NCBI GenBank assembly: GCA_037176725.1
Contig: JAZBRS010000050.1
Location: 12,790,001-12,854,000 of the forward strand
Direction: 5' to 3'
Length of the DNA stretch: 64,000 nucleotides
DNA from: Posidonia oceanica
Taxonomy: Eukaryota > Streptophyta > Magnoliopsida > Alismatales > Posidoniaceae
The stretch's first letter is position 1; the number at the start of each line of letters is the position of its first letter. The position numbers were made by a program, and so were the translations under genes. Of the stretch, positions 12,258 to 22,600 are shown in pieces. The notes under the pieces are model-generated. The model saw only the letters and a program-made list of their open reading frames with translations. It was not told where the DNA came from and did no database searches.

Positions 12258-12633
12258 GCGTCTATGCAGCTATCTGCTTGTATAGCTTTTTGCTTGAACC
12301 ATGCTGTATCTTTTGGCCTATCAAAGGCGTGTAACCAGAGATTCACTCAATACAAAGACGTTTCACACCGTTTGTTTGTGTTGCATGCCTTGCCTATTTG
12401 CATATCTGTTCCTGTCAGGATGTTACAGGACCTACATCAAGCACCTAAGAGCATTAACCCATACAGACAACCTGAAGCAGCCCCGCAAAAAGTCTAAGAA
12501 TAGTCCCCTTGCAAGCATCATGCAATCAGCAACCTCGGCAGGAGAGTTGTAGCAAAGCCCTCTGCAGTCAACACGCACACAAAGAAACCTATGATCCATG
12601 CACCGCCGCTACCACTTGCCCAGTTTGCTCTGG
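12258..12633 (+). other. Element 1 spacer after DUF7745-like ORF
   Basis: No gene or repeat recognised. It probably contains the 3' UTR of the preceding ORF. Confidence 0.5.
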
Positions 12634-14690
12634 GCTGGCACCCCTAACTGCTCGCTTGGCAAACGCGTTAGTTTTGTTTGCTTTTTCTTTCTTTTGGTAC
12701 TAGGAGCGCCTCGGCTGTCCCCTAGTATCATCCTTGATACCAGGGGCATCTTTTTAGGCTGCTCTCTGGTATCGCTTTCCCTTTTTTCCTTTCCTGCTTG
12801 CTTCCTTGGGTGAGGACAAGCTCTTCTCGGACTCCATATGCTCGGAGTCCTGCCTGTATCCTCGTGCGAGGATCAGCCCATGCGTGGCTTCGCTCCGTGC
12901 GGACGATGCCCATGCTTGCCCTCCCCCTTTCCCTTCCTGCTTATCCTCATGTAAGGATAAGTCTTTTGTCTTTCTTGCTTGTCCTCGTGCGAGGACAAGC
13001 CCTTTTCCATTTTGCGTGGCTCCGCTCCGTGCGGATGGGGTCCCGTGCACTTGCTTCTCCGGGCGGGGACAAGCCTCTTTCTTTTGCCCCTCCTGCTAGT
13101 CCTCGTGCGAGGATAAGCCTTTTTTCGTTTTGTGTGGCTCCGCTCCGTGCGGACGGGGTCCCGCGCGCTTGCTTCCTCGGGCGGGGACAAGCTTCTTTCT
13201 TTTGCCCCTCCTGCTTGTCCTCGTGTGAGGATAAGCCCTTTTCCTTTTCTGCGTGACTTCCCTCCGTGCGGACGGGGTCCCGCGTGCTTGCTTCCTTGGG
13301 CGAGGACAAGCTTCTTTCTTCTGCCCCTCCTACTTGTCCTCATGCGAGGATAAGCCCTTTTCCTTTTTTGCGTGACTTCCCTCCGTGCGGACGGGGTCTC
13401 ACGCGCTTGCTTCCTCGGGCGAGGACAAGCTTCTTTCTTCTGTCCCTCTTGTTTACTTCCTCGGGCGAGGACAAGCCTTTTTTCCTTTTGCTTGCTTCCC
13501 CAGGCGAGGACAAGCTTTGCGCAGCTCCACGCAGATGGAGTTTTGCTGTTCCTCGGGCGAGGATCAGGCCCGCTTACTCCTCAGCCAAGGATAAGCGTAT
13601 GCGTGCCCCTACTTGCTCCTCGGGCGAGGACAAGCTCTTCTCGAACACCGTATGCTCGGTGTCCTTCCCTGTATCCTCATGCGAGAATCAGCCCTTGCGT
13701 GGCTTCACTCCGTGCAGACGATGCCCACGCTTGCCCGCCTCCTTTCCTTTCCTGCTTATCCTCGTGCGAGGATAAGTCTTTTGTCTTTCTTGCTTATCCT
13801 CGTGCGAGGACAAGCCTTTTTCCGTTTTGCGTGGCTCCGCTCCGTGCGGACGGGGTCCCGCGCGCTTGCTTCCCCGGGTGGGGACAAGCTTCTTTCTTTT
13901 GCCTCTCCTGCTTGTCCTCGGGCGAGGATAAGCCTTTTTCCTTTTCTACGTGACTTGCCTCCGTGCGGATGGGGTCCCGCGTGCTTGCTTCCCCAGGCGG
14001 GGACAAGCTTCTTTCTTCTGCCTCTCCTGCTTGTCCTCATGCGAAGATAAGCCTTTTTTCTTTTCTACGTGACTTCCCTCTGTGCAGACGGGGTCCCGCG
14101 CGCTTGCTTCCTCCGGCGAGGACAAGCTTCTTTCTTCTTTCCCTCCTGCTCGTTTCCCTGGCCGGGGACAAGCCCCCTGTCTGACCCTCGGGGCTCGGGT
14201 CAGACTGCTGCTTGTTTCCTCGGGCGAGGACAAGCCCCCCTTTTGATTCCGTCTGCGTGGAATCCCCCCGCTTGCTTCCTCAGGCGAGGACAAGCTCTTC
14301 TCGGACCCTGTATGCTCGGAGTCCTGCCCTGTATCCTCGTGCGAGGATCAGCCCTTGCGTGGCCTTGCTCAGTGTGGACGATGCCCACGCTTGCCAACCT
14401 CCTTTCTTTTCTTGCTTGCTCCTCAGGCGAGGACAAGCTCTTCTCGGACCCCGTATGCTCGGAGTCCTGCCCTGTATCCTCGTGCGAGGATCAGCCCTTA
14501 CGTGGCCTCGTTTCGTGCGGACGACGCCCACGCTTGCCAACTCCCTTTCTTTTCTTGCTTGTTTCCTCAGGCGAGGACAAGCTGCTCTTGTTTTCCTTAT
14601 GGGCTGGCAGCCCCAACTGCTCAGTCGACAGCCGTCCAATTGTCTCCCCCCTCTGCTTGCTGGGCTAGCAGCCCTAACTACTCGGATGCC
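12634..14690 (+). repeat. Hairpin-rich tandem array before the 3' LTR, Element 1
   Basis: Main repeat unit about 117-120 bp, recurring near 13035, 13152, 13271, 13390, 13851, 13967 and 14087 (GGGGTCCCGCG core). Each unit holds palindromes of the type CTTGTCCTC-gtgc-GAGGACAAG. Stems vary in step: GTCCTC/GAGGAC at 12977-13000 and ATCCTC/GAGGAT at 13755-13776. The ends carry motifs shared with Elements 2 and 3: GGCTGGCA...TGCTCG (12634 and about 14604) and a hairpin CCCCTAGTATC/GATACCAGGGG (12719-12746) followed by a T-rich run. The region between the last ORF and the 3' LTR of Tat elements is known to gather tandem repeats; the stem covariation is what stands out here. Confidence 0.85.
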
Positions 14691-15036
14691 AAGCCTGTCA
14701 GCCTTGTCAAGCATTTCTTCTGTATGGACGGACTAACGCCCGAACTCACGCATTGCACTGCAGCTTTATTTGCATCTCTTCTGCATCAGCATCGTATTCT
14801 TGCACTAACAGCATTGCATGGTAAATAACTGCATCGGCATACATTACATCTGCACTAACATCTAACATAACCTCTGCACTAACTTTTGCATTGGCATGCA
14901 TCGCATTGCACGCATGGCATCAGCATCCGCATTCGCATTTGCATCTACATTGTGGCTATGGGTCATGTCTTCCGGTGCATCCACTGGGTGAATGGCTCAC
15001 GCCTACAGTTGTTTGCACTCTCGCCGATGTCAGGTA
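14691..15036 (+). other. Element 1 spacer between array and polypurine region
   Basis: Rich in GCAT-type words (GCATTGCA, GCATCAGCATC) without a clean period. From about 14950 it aligns with 63290-63368 of Element 3 (TTCCGGTGCATCC; CTCACGCC), a conserved stretch leading to the polypurine tract. Confidence 0.55.
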
Positions 15037-15110
15037 GGGTGTCTTGTCTACCTTGAGCAGCGGTCTCGCTCCGCTTGACCTCGCTTAGGGAGGGGCATCT
15101 GTAGACACCC
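15037..15110 (+). other. Polypurine tract region and structured 3' LTR boundary, Element 1
   Basis: The polypurine tract is AGGGAGGGGCATC, ending at 15099, just before the LTR TG. GGGTG (15037-15041) and TCTAC (15047-15051), separated by TCTTG, can pair with CACCC (15106-15110) and GTAGA (15101-15105) at the LTR start. A nested stem CCTTGAGC/GCTTAGGG lies inside. Elements 2 and 3 have the same arrangement with TCAAC/GTTGA. Confidence 0.75.
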
Positions 15111-15319
15111 CATTCTGACAGCCTGGAAGTTGGCTGTCCTCTTTTGTAGGCTAGTGTGGTCTCCGGATTGGCATTCCCTTTTCTAACCCATTTTCTAGTC
15201 CATTTGGAAACCCAAAACCTTGCCCAAATCCCTAGAAACCTTTACCAAGCTATTTGCATCTTTTACAACACTTCTAGGCCCAAACCTAAGCACATTTGCA
15301 GCTTATGCCACCTGAGTGT

Positions 15320-17518
15320 GTTGGACGCTGGAACAGGCAGCGTCCAACGTTCGACGCGGCCTGTGCTAGCATCCAATGTTGGACGTGCTCTAGTCTGGCG
15401 TCCAACGTTGGACGCGCTCTGGTCTGGCGTCCAACGACTAGAGGTCAGCAGTGGTTGCTCTGCCCCCTCCAACTCACCGCCCGTCCAATCCCCCGCCTCC
15501 CCACACTTACTACCCGTCCCTTCCTCCACTCCACTCCATCCACTACCTTCCAAGCATCACTTACTACCCATCTCCTCCTATTTCAGCCGATTTCAAGCCC
15601 TCACACACCTCACTGACAGTCCTGTCTTCCGCCAGCCGTGTCAGCCACCGCCTCGCCTCTGCCGCTTTCCTGCCATTGCCCACGCCTTCCTCTGACATCC
15701 CACATGGACCTCACACACTCACCCGCACCTGCCACGACCTGCCAATGCCTGAATTCGGCCTACAAACCTTTGCCAACACTAGAACCCATGCAGCATTTTG
15801 CACAAAACCAGCAAGTTCATCCCATTGCCACTCTCACCACACAGAGCCTACGAGAGAATTTTCACTTCTGAGAGCAAGAAGGCACTCCCCTCTCCGTCCC
15901 CGACGCTTCGCTAGCTCCTTCGGTGCTCCGTGCTGCTCAGGAGACCTCGCCGAACTTGCTGCCGTGCACACACCTGCAACTTCGGTGAACTTCGTCGACC
16001 CGCCGTTCCAGGGCTTCCAGAGGTTAGTCTTCTACCCCATAGGACCTTGCATGCATGATAGAATATTTACGTGCCTTTGTTGCATGCTTTTAGCTCCTTT
16101 TGGATGTGATTCACATCCAAAAGGAAGTTCAGGGTGTTGGATGCACCAGCAGGTGCGTCCAACGTTGGACGCAGCATAGGCCGGTGTCCAATGGCCTGCT
16201 TTGCTTCACCCTTGTTTGAATGCTCCCCCTGCTTTTCCTTTGCATGCCTCTTTGCAAATATATGCCATATGCTTCCTTTAATGCTCTAATGCTGTGCCAT
16301 GCCTATCTGCCTGTTCCATGCTTGTTTGTGTTCCTTTGCATGCTTAATGATCAGTCTGTCTTCTGCCTTTGTTGGATGCTAGGGTGAGCCGCGTCCAACG
16401 TTGGACGCTGGTTCACCTAGCGTCCAACGTGTTTGTCTGCTTTGCTTTGCTGCCATGCCTACTCCATGCATATTTTTGATGTTATAATTTGATCCATGCA
16501 TGCTTAGAGATGCCTGGCCCCTAAGGCAACCATGCTTAGGCTTGCTAGGATTCCTTTAAGCCATGTATTCCCTTTTTTAAGTTTAAAGCTTGCTTCTCTT
16601 ATGCATGTTCTTCCCTTTGCTTTCTTTAGCTTAAATGCTTGCCATGCCTCCTTTGCATGCTCCTGTTAGTCTCTTACATGCTTCTAAGGTGCTTGCATGC
16701 ATATAGGTGGGGTAGAGTTGAGCTCCCCCTTTAGAACAGGTGAGCCTGCAGGTCTGGGTCGTTGGACGCCAGAGCCTTTAGCGTCCAACGTTGGACACTG
16801 CTGGCTCTAGCATCCAACGTCCTGGCCTCTCATGCATTTGTTTAATGCTTGCATACCTCCTTGATCTTGCTTATTTACTTGCTTCCTGTGTTCTTATGCA
16901 TGTTTAGCTTCAGTAGCATCTGTTCTTTTATTTCAGTTAATTTATTTGCTTGTTTATGCATGCATTTTGTGTGTTGTGCCTCCCAGAGCGTTGTACGCTG
17001 CTGGTGTTGGCGTCCAACGTTGGACGCCGACCTAGCTCGCGTCCAACGCCCTGGTTGTGCCTCTGGCCTGGCACTCAACACAGGTAAGGTTTGATTGCCT
17101 ATTTTTTGCCTCCCATGCTTGCTTGCTTGATCCATGCTCAACTCCAGTGACCCAAATGCATGATCCCAACTCTCCTTTATCACTTGTATGCATCTTTTCT
17201 CCTCTCTGCCTTCTGTTCTTGTTGGACGCCAGCCTCTCTGGCGTTTAACGTTGGACGCCCAGCCTACAGGCGTCCAACAACTTGCATGCTTGGATCTTTA
17301 ATTTTGGCATGCTCCTTGTTCTGATTCTTCCTCTAATCTTCTGTTAGGTTAGATTTGCATGTCTAGCATCCATTTAGTTGCATATTTGCATTTGTTATGC
17401 ATCCATATAGTTAGAATGCATGGATTTTCAAAATATGCATGCTGTCTGTCTGCAGTGGGTGTTGGACGCGGGCTCTCCCAGTGTCCAACGTTAGACGCTG
17501 GTGTTGCCAGCGTCCAAT
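15320..17518 (+). repeat. Eight 58-bp double-hairpin modules in Element 1 LTR
   Basis: Each module is two 29-nt hairpins back to back, each GTTGGACGC-N11-GCGTCCAAC. Modules start at 15320, 15378, 16136 (57 nt), 16371, 16761, 16990, 17221 and 17461. The junction CGTCCAACGTTGGACG is itself a palindrome. The N11 cores differ, but several extend the stem by their own pairing, e.g. CAG/CTG at 17221, TGG/CCA at 17490 and TG/CA at 15320. Four of the last five starts are 229-240 bp apart, suggesting an underlying tandem of about 235 bp. Confidence 0.9.
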
Positions 17519-17884
17519 GCGTGTAGATGGCTGACAGCCATTTTAAAGCGCCGATTTTGTTTCGCTCGTCGTTTCTCGCGTTTTATTGCTTCTTTGGCTT
17601 GCTGTAACCCTAATGCATGTTGCTCGCCCCTCTGTTTTGATTCGCACCTCGCTTTGCCTCGTTTTCCGCAATTTGCCCCGTTTCCTGCATTTCGCATTGT
17701 TTTCCTGCTCCTTCGCATGGTTTTCCGCACCCCTTTGCATTGCTTTCCGCCTTTTGCATCGTTTTGTGTGCTTTACGGTATTTCCTACATTTTTCGCATC
17801 ATTTTCCGCACCTATTTTACTTTATTGCTTGCATGTCACTCGCATTGCTTGGTTTTCCTGCCGTTTTGTTTTATCGCTTGCATC

Positions 17885-17894
17885 TGCATATAGG
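17885..17894 (+). promoter_or_regulatory. Possible TATA-type promoter element in Element 1 LTR
   Basis: TGCATATAGG, about 570 bp before the LTR end, is kept in the LTRs of Elements 2 and 3 (49102-49111) with a similar downstream sequence (ATGCTTACTG). Position suits a U3/R boundary. No start-site data. Confidence 0.35.
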
Positions 17895-18463
17895 GCCATG
17901 ATGCTTACTGCTTAGGAGTTCTCACGAACCAGGGTCCGCCCAGTTTGGAACACTAGCAACGTGGCTGAGCACTTAGATAGCACGTTTATTTCCAATGCGT
18001 AATAGGTAAGCATTTAAGGCATTTAGGTATTAGGCTAGCAATTCCCTGCATAAGCGCGAGATTGCCTAAGAAAGACCGACTCTCGGACGTATCAGGGTGC
18101 CTAACACCTTCCCCGTGCGTAACAGGAATCCTTGCCCTTTCTCTTGGCTCGCATCGACCTTTCCCTTATCCTAGGCCTGAGTCATAGCATAGCATAGCTT
18201 AGCTTATCCTTGCATCTCTTTGCCCCTCCTTGCACTCGGTTCAGCATGTCTTTTCACACTTTACCCCCTGGTTTTCCTTGTCTTCCAATTCAATAGACCC
18301 GGTTGCGACTCCGAATTGTCTTATCATTTCTTTTCTTTTCTTTTGCCAGCGTTTCCGAGTCGAGTTCTTCCCTCGGATCCAGCCGCATATAGTGAGCCTA
18401 TTTTGATCGGTGCACACAAGCTTTGGTAATGTGCATGGACGATAAGAATTCAAGATTACTACA

Positions 18464-18468
18464 GTTGG
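18464..18468. other. Putative target-site base of Element 1 (GTTGG)
   Basis: The five bases after the Element 1 LTR are GTTGG; the matching 5' flank lies outside the window. Element 2, in the same host, has a confirmed GTTGG duplication. Confidence 0.5.
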
Positions 18469-19624
18469 CAGGTCACACACCTTACCACATAGTCAGCAAC
18501 TTCTCTCTTCATGCTAGGCCACCAAAAGTTCCACTTCAGATCCCAATACATCTTCGTGGATCCTGGGTAGACGGTGTACTTGGATCGATGGGCTTCATCC
18601 AGTAGCCTCCGCCTAGCTTCCTCGTACTGGGGCATATACAGGCGCTGATCAAACCTCAATTCCCCATGTACGCCGAGAGAAAAGTCTGGCGCTTCCCTAG
18701 CGCGCAGCTTCTCAATAGTCGCCTGAAAGGAGTTTGTCTGTTGATAGGCAGTAATGAACTCCACTAGCTTGGGATGAATAGACAAGCTCGCCACGTAGGC
18801 ACCGCCTGCTCCCCGATGTAGTCTCTTGAGTCCACAGTCAGCCAGATCCTCCAGCATGGTCCATTCCTTCACCATCAGGCTCGCCATGACGTGCGTATGC
18901 CAGCTCAGAGCATCGGCGATCACATTGGCCTTCCTAGGGTGGTAGGACAAACTGAAATCATAGTCCTTGAGGTACTCCACCCACCTCCGTTGCCGCATGT
19001 TGAGGTCCTTCTGAGTAAATATATACTTCAGACTCTTGTGATCCGTGTAGACCTCAAACTGCTCCCCATATAGGTAGTGTCGCCAAAACTTTAGCGCAAA
19101 CACCACGGCGGCCATCTCTAGATCATGGGTAGGGTAGTTCTTCTTGTGGTCCTTCAGCTGACGGGAGGCATAAGCCACAACATTGCCATGCTGCATCAGA
19201 ACACTACCCAGACCAACACCACTAGCATCACTATAAACAGTGAAACCACCACTACCAGAAGGCAAGGTTACAATAGGAGCAGAAGTCAAACGAGGCTTCA
19301 ACTCATTGAAACTCGCCTCACAGCCTTGGTCCCAAATAAACGGAACCCCTTACTTAGTGAGAGCTGTTAGGGATGAAGCAATAGAAGAGAAATCTCTGAT
19401 AAACCTCCTGTAGTAACCTGCCTATCCTAGGAAACTTCTGATCTCAGTCACAGTCCTGGGTCTCTGCCAATTGCCAACTGCCTCAACCTTGGCAGGATCA
19501 ACTCTAACGCCGTCTCCAGAGATAAGGTGGCCGAGGAACATAATCTCCCTCAACCAGAACTCACACTTGGAGAACTTGGCGTACAACTAGTGCTGCCTCA
19601 GAACATCCAGCACCGCCCTCAGAT

Positions 19625-19629
19625 GTTGG
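19625..19629. other. Target-site duplication of Element 2, left copy
   Basis: GTTGG, matching 38350-38354. Removing Element 2 plus one copy restores the continuity of the host RT frame (EEAHAQ then HLRAVLD). Confidence 0.93.
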
Positions 19630-22600
19630 TGTAGTAATCCCAATCGGAATCAGGCTTACTATTAGCGGCGATTGATCCGAGGAAGAGGCTCAACTCGAAA
19701 ACACTTAAAATCGAGGAGAAAAGAGGAAGATAAGACAAATCAGAGTCGCCACCATGTCTATTAACGGAAGACAAGGAAAACCGGGGGTAATGCGTGAATT
19801 AACACGCAAAACCAAGCAAGAAATGCAAAGCAAAGCGATGCAAAGGAAAACAAGTGCAAATGAATGCAAATGAGATGACTCATGCCTAGGATAAGGGCGA
19901 TATGGTCATTGCAGGCCAAAAGACAGGGCAAGGACTCCTATTACTCACGGGGAAGGTGTTAGGCACCCCCGACACGCCCGAGAATCGGTCTTTCTAGGCT
20001 TACGCTCGCATACGCGGGAAAATGCAGGTTTGAATGCCTATGTGCCTATGAATGCCTAAATGAATGCTCAAGGTGTGCTCTAAGTGGAGAGATGCAAAGC
20101 AAAGAAGTAAACGTGCTGTCTAAGTGCTCAGCTACGCTGTCTGTGTTCCGAACCAGGCGAAACCTAGCTCGTGAGAACTCCAGGCAGGAAGCATCACGGC
20201 CCTATATGCAAATGCAAGCGAAAAAGCAAAACAACGGCAAAACCATGCAATGCGATCGACATGCAAGGGAAAACGGCGTAAAACACGCAAAACGAGGCAA
20301 GAAACAAGAACGACACGCGAAACGGTGCAAAAAGACAAGATCGACATGCAAAACGAGCGAGAAAGCAAGGCGGCATGCAAATCGGCGCAAAAGCAAAGCA
20401 GGCACGCAAAACGGTGCCAAAAACAGGGCGAGCGCGCAAAACGGTGCCAAAAGCAGCGAGATAAAACCTCAGAAAAGCCATGCGAATGCAAATGCAGGGA
20501 AAAAGATCAAAAGAGGCTAAAGGAGAGGTAAAACAGCGTGTGTGTGAGAACAGACGCTGTTCGGGGCCACACAGAGTAGGTGTGAAGACCTACAAAGGGG
20601 AGAAGTGAGAAAATGGAGGGATTACCACTTTTTTGTGACCGTTTCCCACTAAACCGCTCCATGATGTGTCTCGCACGCTGCCCAAAGCTCGCGATGCGAT
20701 CGGATCGTGGAAAAGGGGGAAGAAAGTCGCATTAAGTGATGAATCCAGGGGAAACACAACACAAAACACCCAAGAGTATGCGAAACGGGGATCTGAGTTG
20801 ATAGACAAGAAGAGGAGGCCCTATTCTACATGCTCAAAGAGACAGAAAGCGAAAACAAGGCAAAGAATGCAAATGGCATGCAAATGAATGCAATGCAAGG
20901 GTTCAAGAGGACATACCTGGAAATCCTGGAGTCTGATCTGAAATCTGCTTGGTCCATGCTGAAGAGCGCTTCGCTGCGGTCGCCTGGGCAGCTTGTTTGA
21001 GAAGATCCAACGGTCGGATTGGAAGATATCGCAGCTTCAAGGCAGGAGGGCCAGAACAGGGGAGAAGAGCAGATCTATGTGTTCAGGAGGTCCTAGGGGT
21101 GTGCAAAAGGTCCTCCCAAGTGAAGGGGAGCGAAAAAGGTGCTTAGTGTGTGCAAAGGGATGCTAAAATGCAAAGTTAAATGAATGCAGGATGCATGCAA
21201 AAGCAAGAAGAGGCAAGAAGGGAAATTTTGGAAAAACAGGGATTCAGATGCATTTTTGAAAAAAGAAGGGGGCTAAATGCAAATTTTTGAAAGGGATGGG
21301 GCCCACAGGGGAGAGTTTTGAAAACAGGAGAGGGCAGAGGGTCATTTTGCAAAAGATTGGACTTAGAAAGCTATTTTGAAAAGAGGATATGCATCAGAAG
21401 AAGTTTTGAAAGCAAATGGAAATCAGAGTGCAATTTTGAAAAATTCTGGGGTCTAAAGTGCAAATTTTCCAGAAAACAGGGTTCTGGGGAGTCCAGGAAT
21501 GCAAGTGGAGGGTCTACATGCAATTTTGTAAGCATGGGTGCTAAGATGCAACTTTAGGGGCAAAACAGTCTTTTTACATAACTTTAAAGGGATGCAAGGG
21601 CCTATGTGTCATTTTTGAATCATGCAGGGTCAAATATGCAATTTTATATGTAAAACATGCTCTGAAATCAAAAGACAGGACTGATGTGCAATTTTTGAAA
21701 AAAACAGGGGCCAAAATGCAATGCAATAAGCAAAAATGCATGCAGGATGGTTACTGTCCATTTAAAATGGACTTAAATGCAAAAATGCAAAACCAGGAGG
21801 CAAAACATGCAATGCAGTATGCAGAAATCAAAAATAAAACCTAAGTTTCTATAGTGCATGAACCTAAATGTAAAAACAGTAAAACATGGGGATACAGAAT
21901 GCAATATGATATGGCAAAATACATGCAAATAAATGAACTGATTTAAAGCAAGACCTATATGCAAAAATTGAAAGCAGAGGGGCTAAAATGCAAAAGATTA
22001 CAACTACACAGCACAGTAAAAGGACCTAAATGGAAATACTGAAAAATAGAAATAAAAGCTGCAATTTAGCATGATATTAAATTTAAAACTAAGCAGATTA
22101 AATAAACAGAGGACTAAAACGCAAAAATGAGATAACTTAAGGCAGATATGCAATATTCACACACAAACTATACAAACAGAAAAATAAATACACAGTGCTA
22201 GCCAGCGGTGGCTGGCACTGTAGCAGTGAGCCACCGGCGCTCACCACCACCGGCACAGGAGGACTGCGGGGGCGTTGATCGGCGGGGGAGGATGTCGGCG
22301 ATCGTGCGAAGCTCCGGAGATCAACTGGAGACTGTTTTGCTGGCCGGAGCATCCGGAGAGCAGGGGACCGGCGCCGGAGAAGAAGGGGAGTCCGGCGGGT
22401 CGCAGGCGGAGCTGGAGGGCTTGGAAGCCGATTCTGATCGACGGGGAAGCAGCAGGAGGAGGAGAGAGAGCGGGGAAGGTAAGGAAATACCTGTAGTTGT
22501 GTCCGGAGCGCGCCCCCGATCTCAGCAGAATCGGAGATGGCCGGCGGTCGTCGTCCGGTTGCAGGGGAGGCTTCCAGCGGCTCGCGGCGGTTGCAGCTTC

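Larger units (their letters stand above)
1..18463 (+). mobile_element. Element 1: Tat/Ogre-type Ty3/gypsy LTR retrotransposon, 5' truncated by window
   Basis: Order on the plus strand: end of 5' LTR, PBS, leader, gag-pro, RT-RNase H-archaeal RNase H-integrase, DUF7745-like ORF, hairpin-rich array, polypurine tract, complete 3' LTR. The second RNase H between the RT-linked RNase H and integrase is diagnostic of the Tat lineage. The 5' LTR stretch 1-632 matches 17845-18463 with about 25 substitutions and one short indel by eye (about 4%), so this is the oldest of the three Tat-type copies here. Gag and pol carry many stops, one frameshift and a deletion removing the start of RT; the DUF7745-like ORF is open. 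It lies inside the integrase region of an older minus-strand element that resumes at 18464. Confidence 0.93.
15100..18463 (+). repeat. Element 1 3' LTR (3364 bp)
   Basis: Starts TGTAGACACCCC and ends CTACA. The last 619 bp repeat the window start, proving it is an LTR. It contains the 58-bp double-hairpin modules, a 31-nt palindrome at 16095-16125, much TGCATGC-rich DNA, a TATA-like TGCATATAGG (17885-17894), and GGGTGCCTAACACCTTCCCC (about 18095-18114). Only the final part resembles the LTRs of Elements 2 and 3, so this is a different LTR subfamily on a related internal region. Confidence 0.93.
18464..19629 (-). pseudogene. pol: Chromovirus-like pol fragment: end of RT, RNase H, start of integrase
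   Basis: Read on the minus strand from 19629: the last part of RT ([31 protein letters not shown]) with in-frame stops, then RNase H with [41 protein letters not shown] and [13 protein letters not shown], then the zinc end of integrase (VRCVTCQL), cut off at 18464 by Element 1. Single RNase H, motif style and initiator-Met PBS point to a chromovirus (Tekay/Del-like); the chromodomain, if any, lies outside the window. The reading resumes at 38355 on the other side of Element 2. Confidence 0.9.

Noticed and set aside
12754..14830. Many overlapping ORFs of 90-200 codons on both strands
   Set aside because: They follow the 117-120-bp repeat, whose period is near a multiple of three, give Arg/Ser/Pro-rich repetitive proteins in several frames at once, and match no family.
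15451..16179. 242-codon ORF in the Element 1 LTR
   Set aside because: Pro/Ser/His-rich composition from C-rich DNA, runs into a hairpin module, no family match.
15320..17518. CRISPR-like appearance of palindromic repeats with variable cores
   Set aside because: Nuclear plant retrotransposon LTR, irregular 230-390-bp spacing, no cas genes; 'spacers' are diverged LTR sequence.
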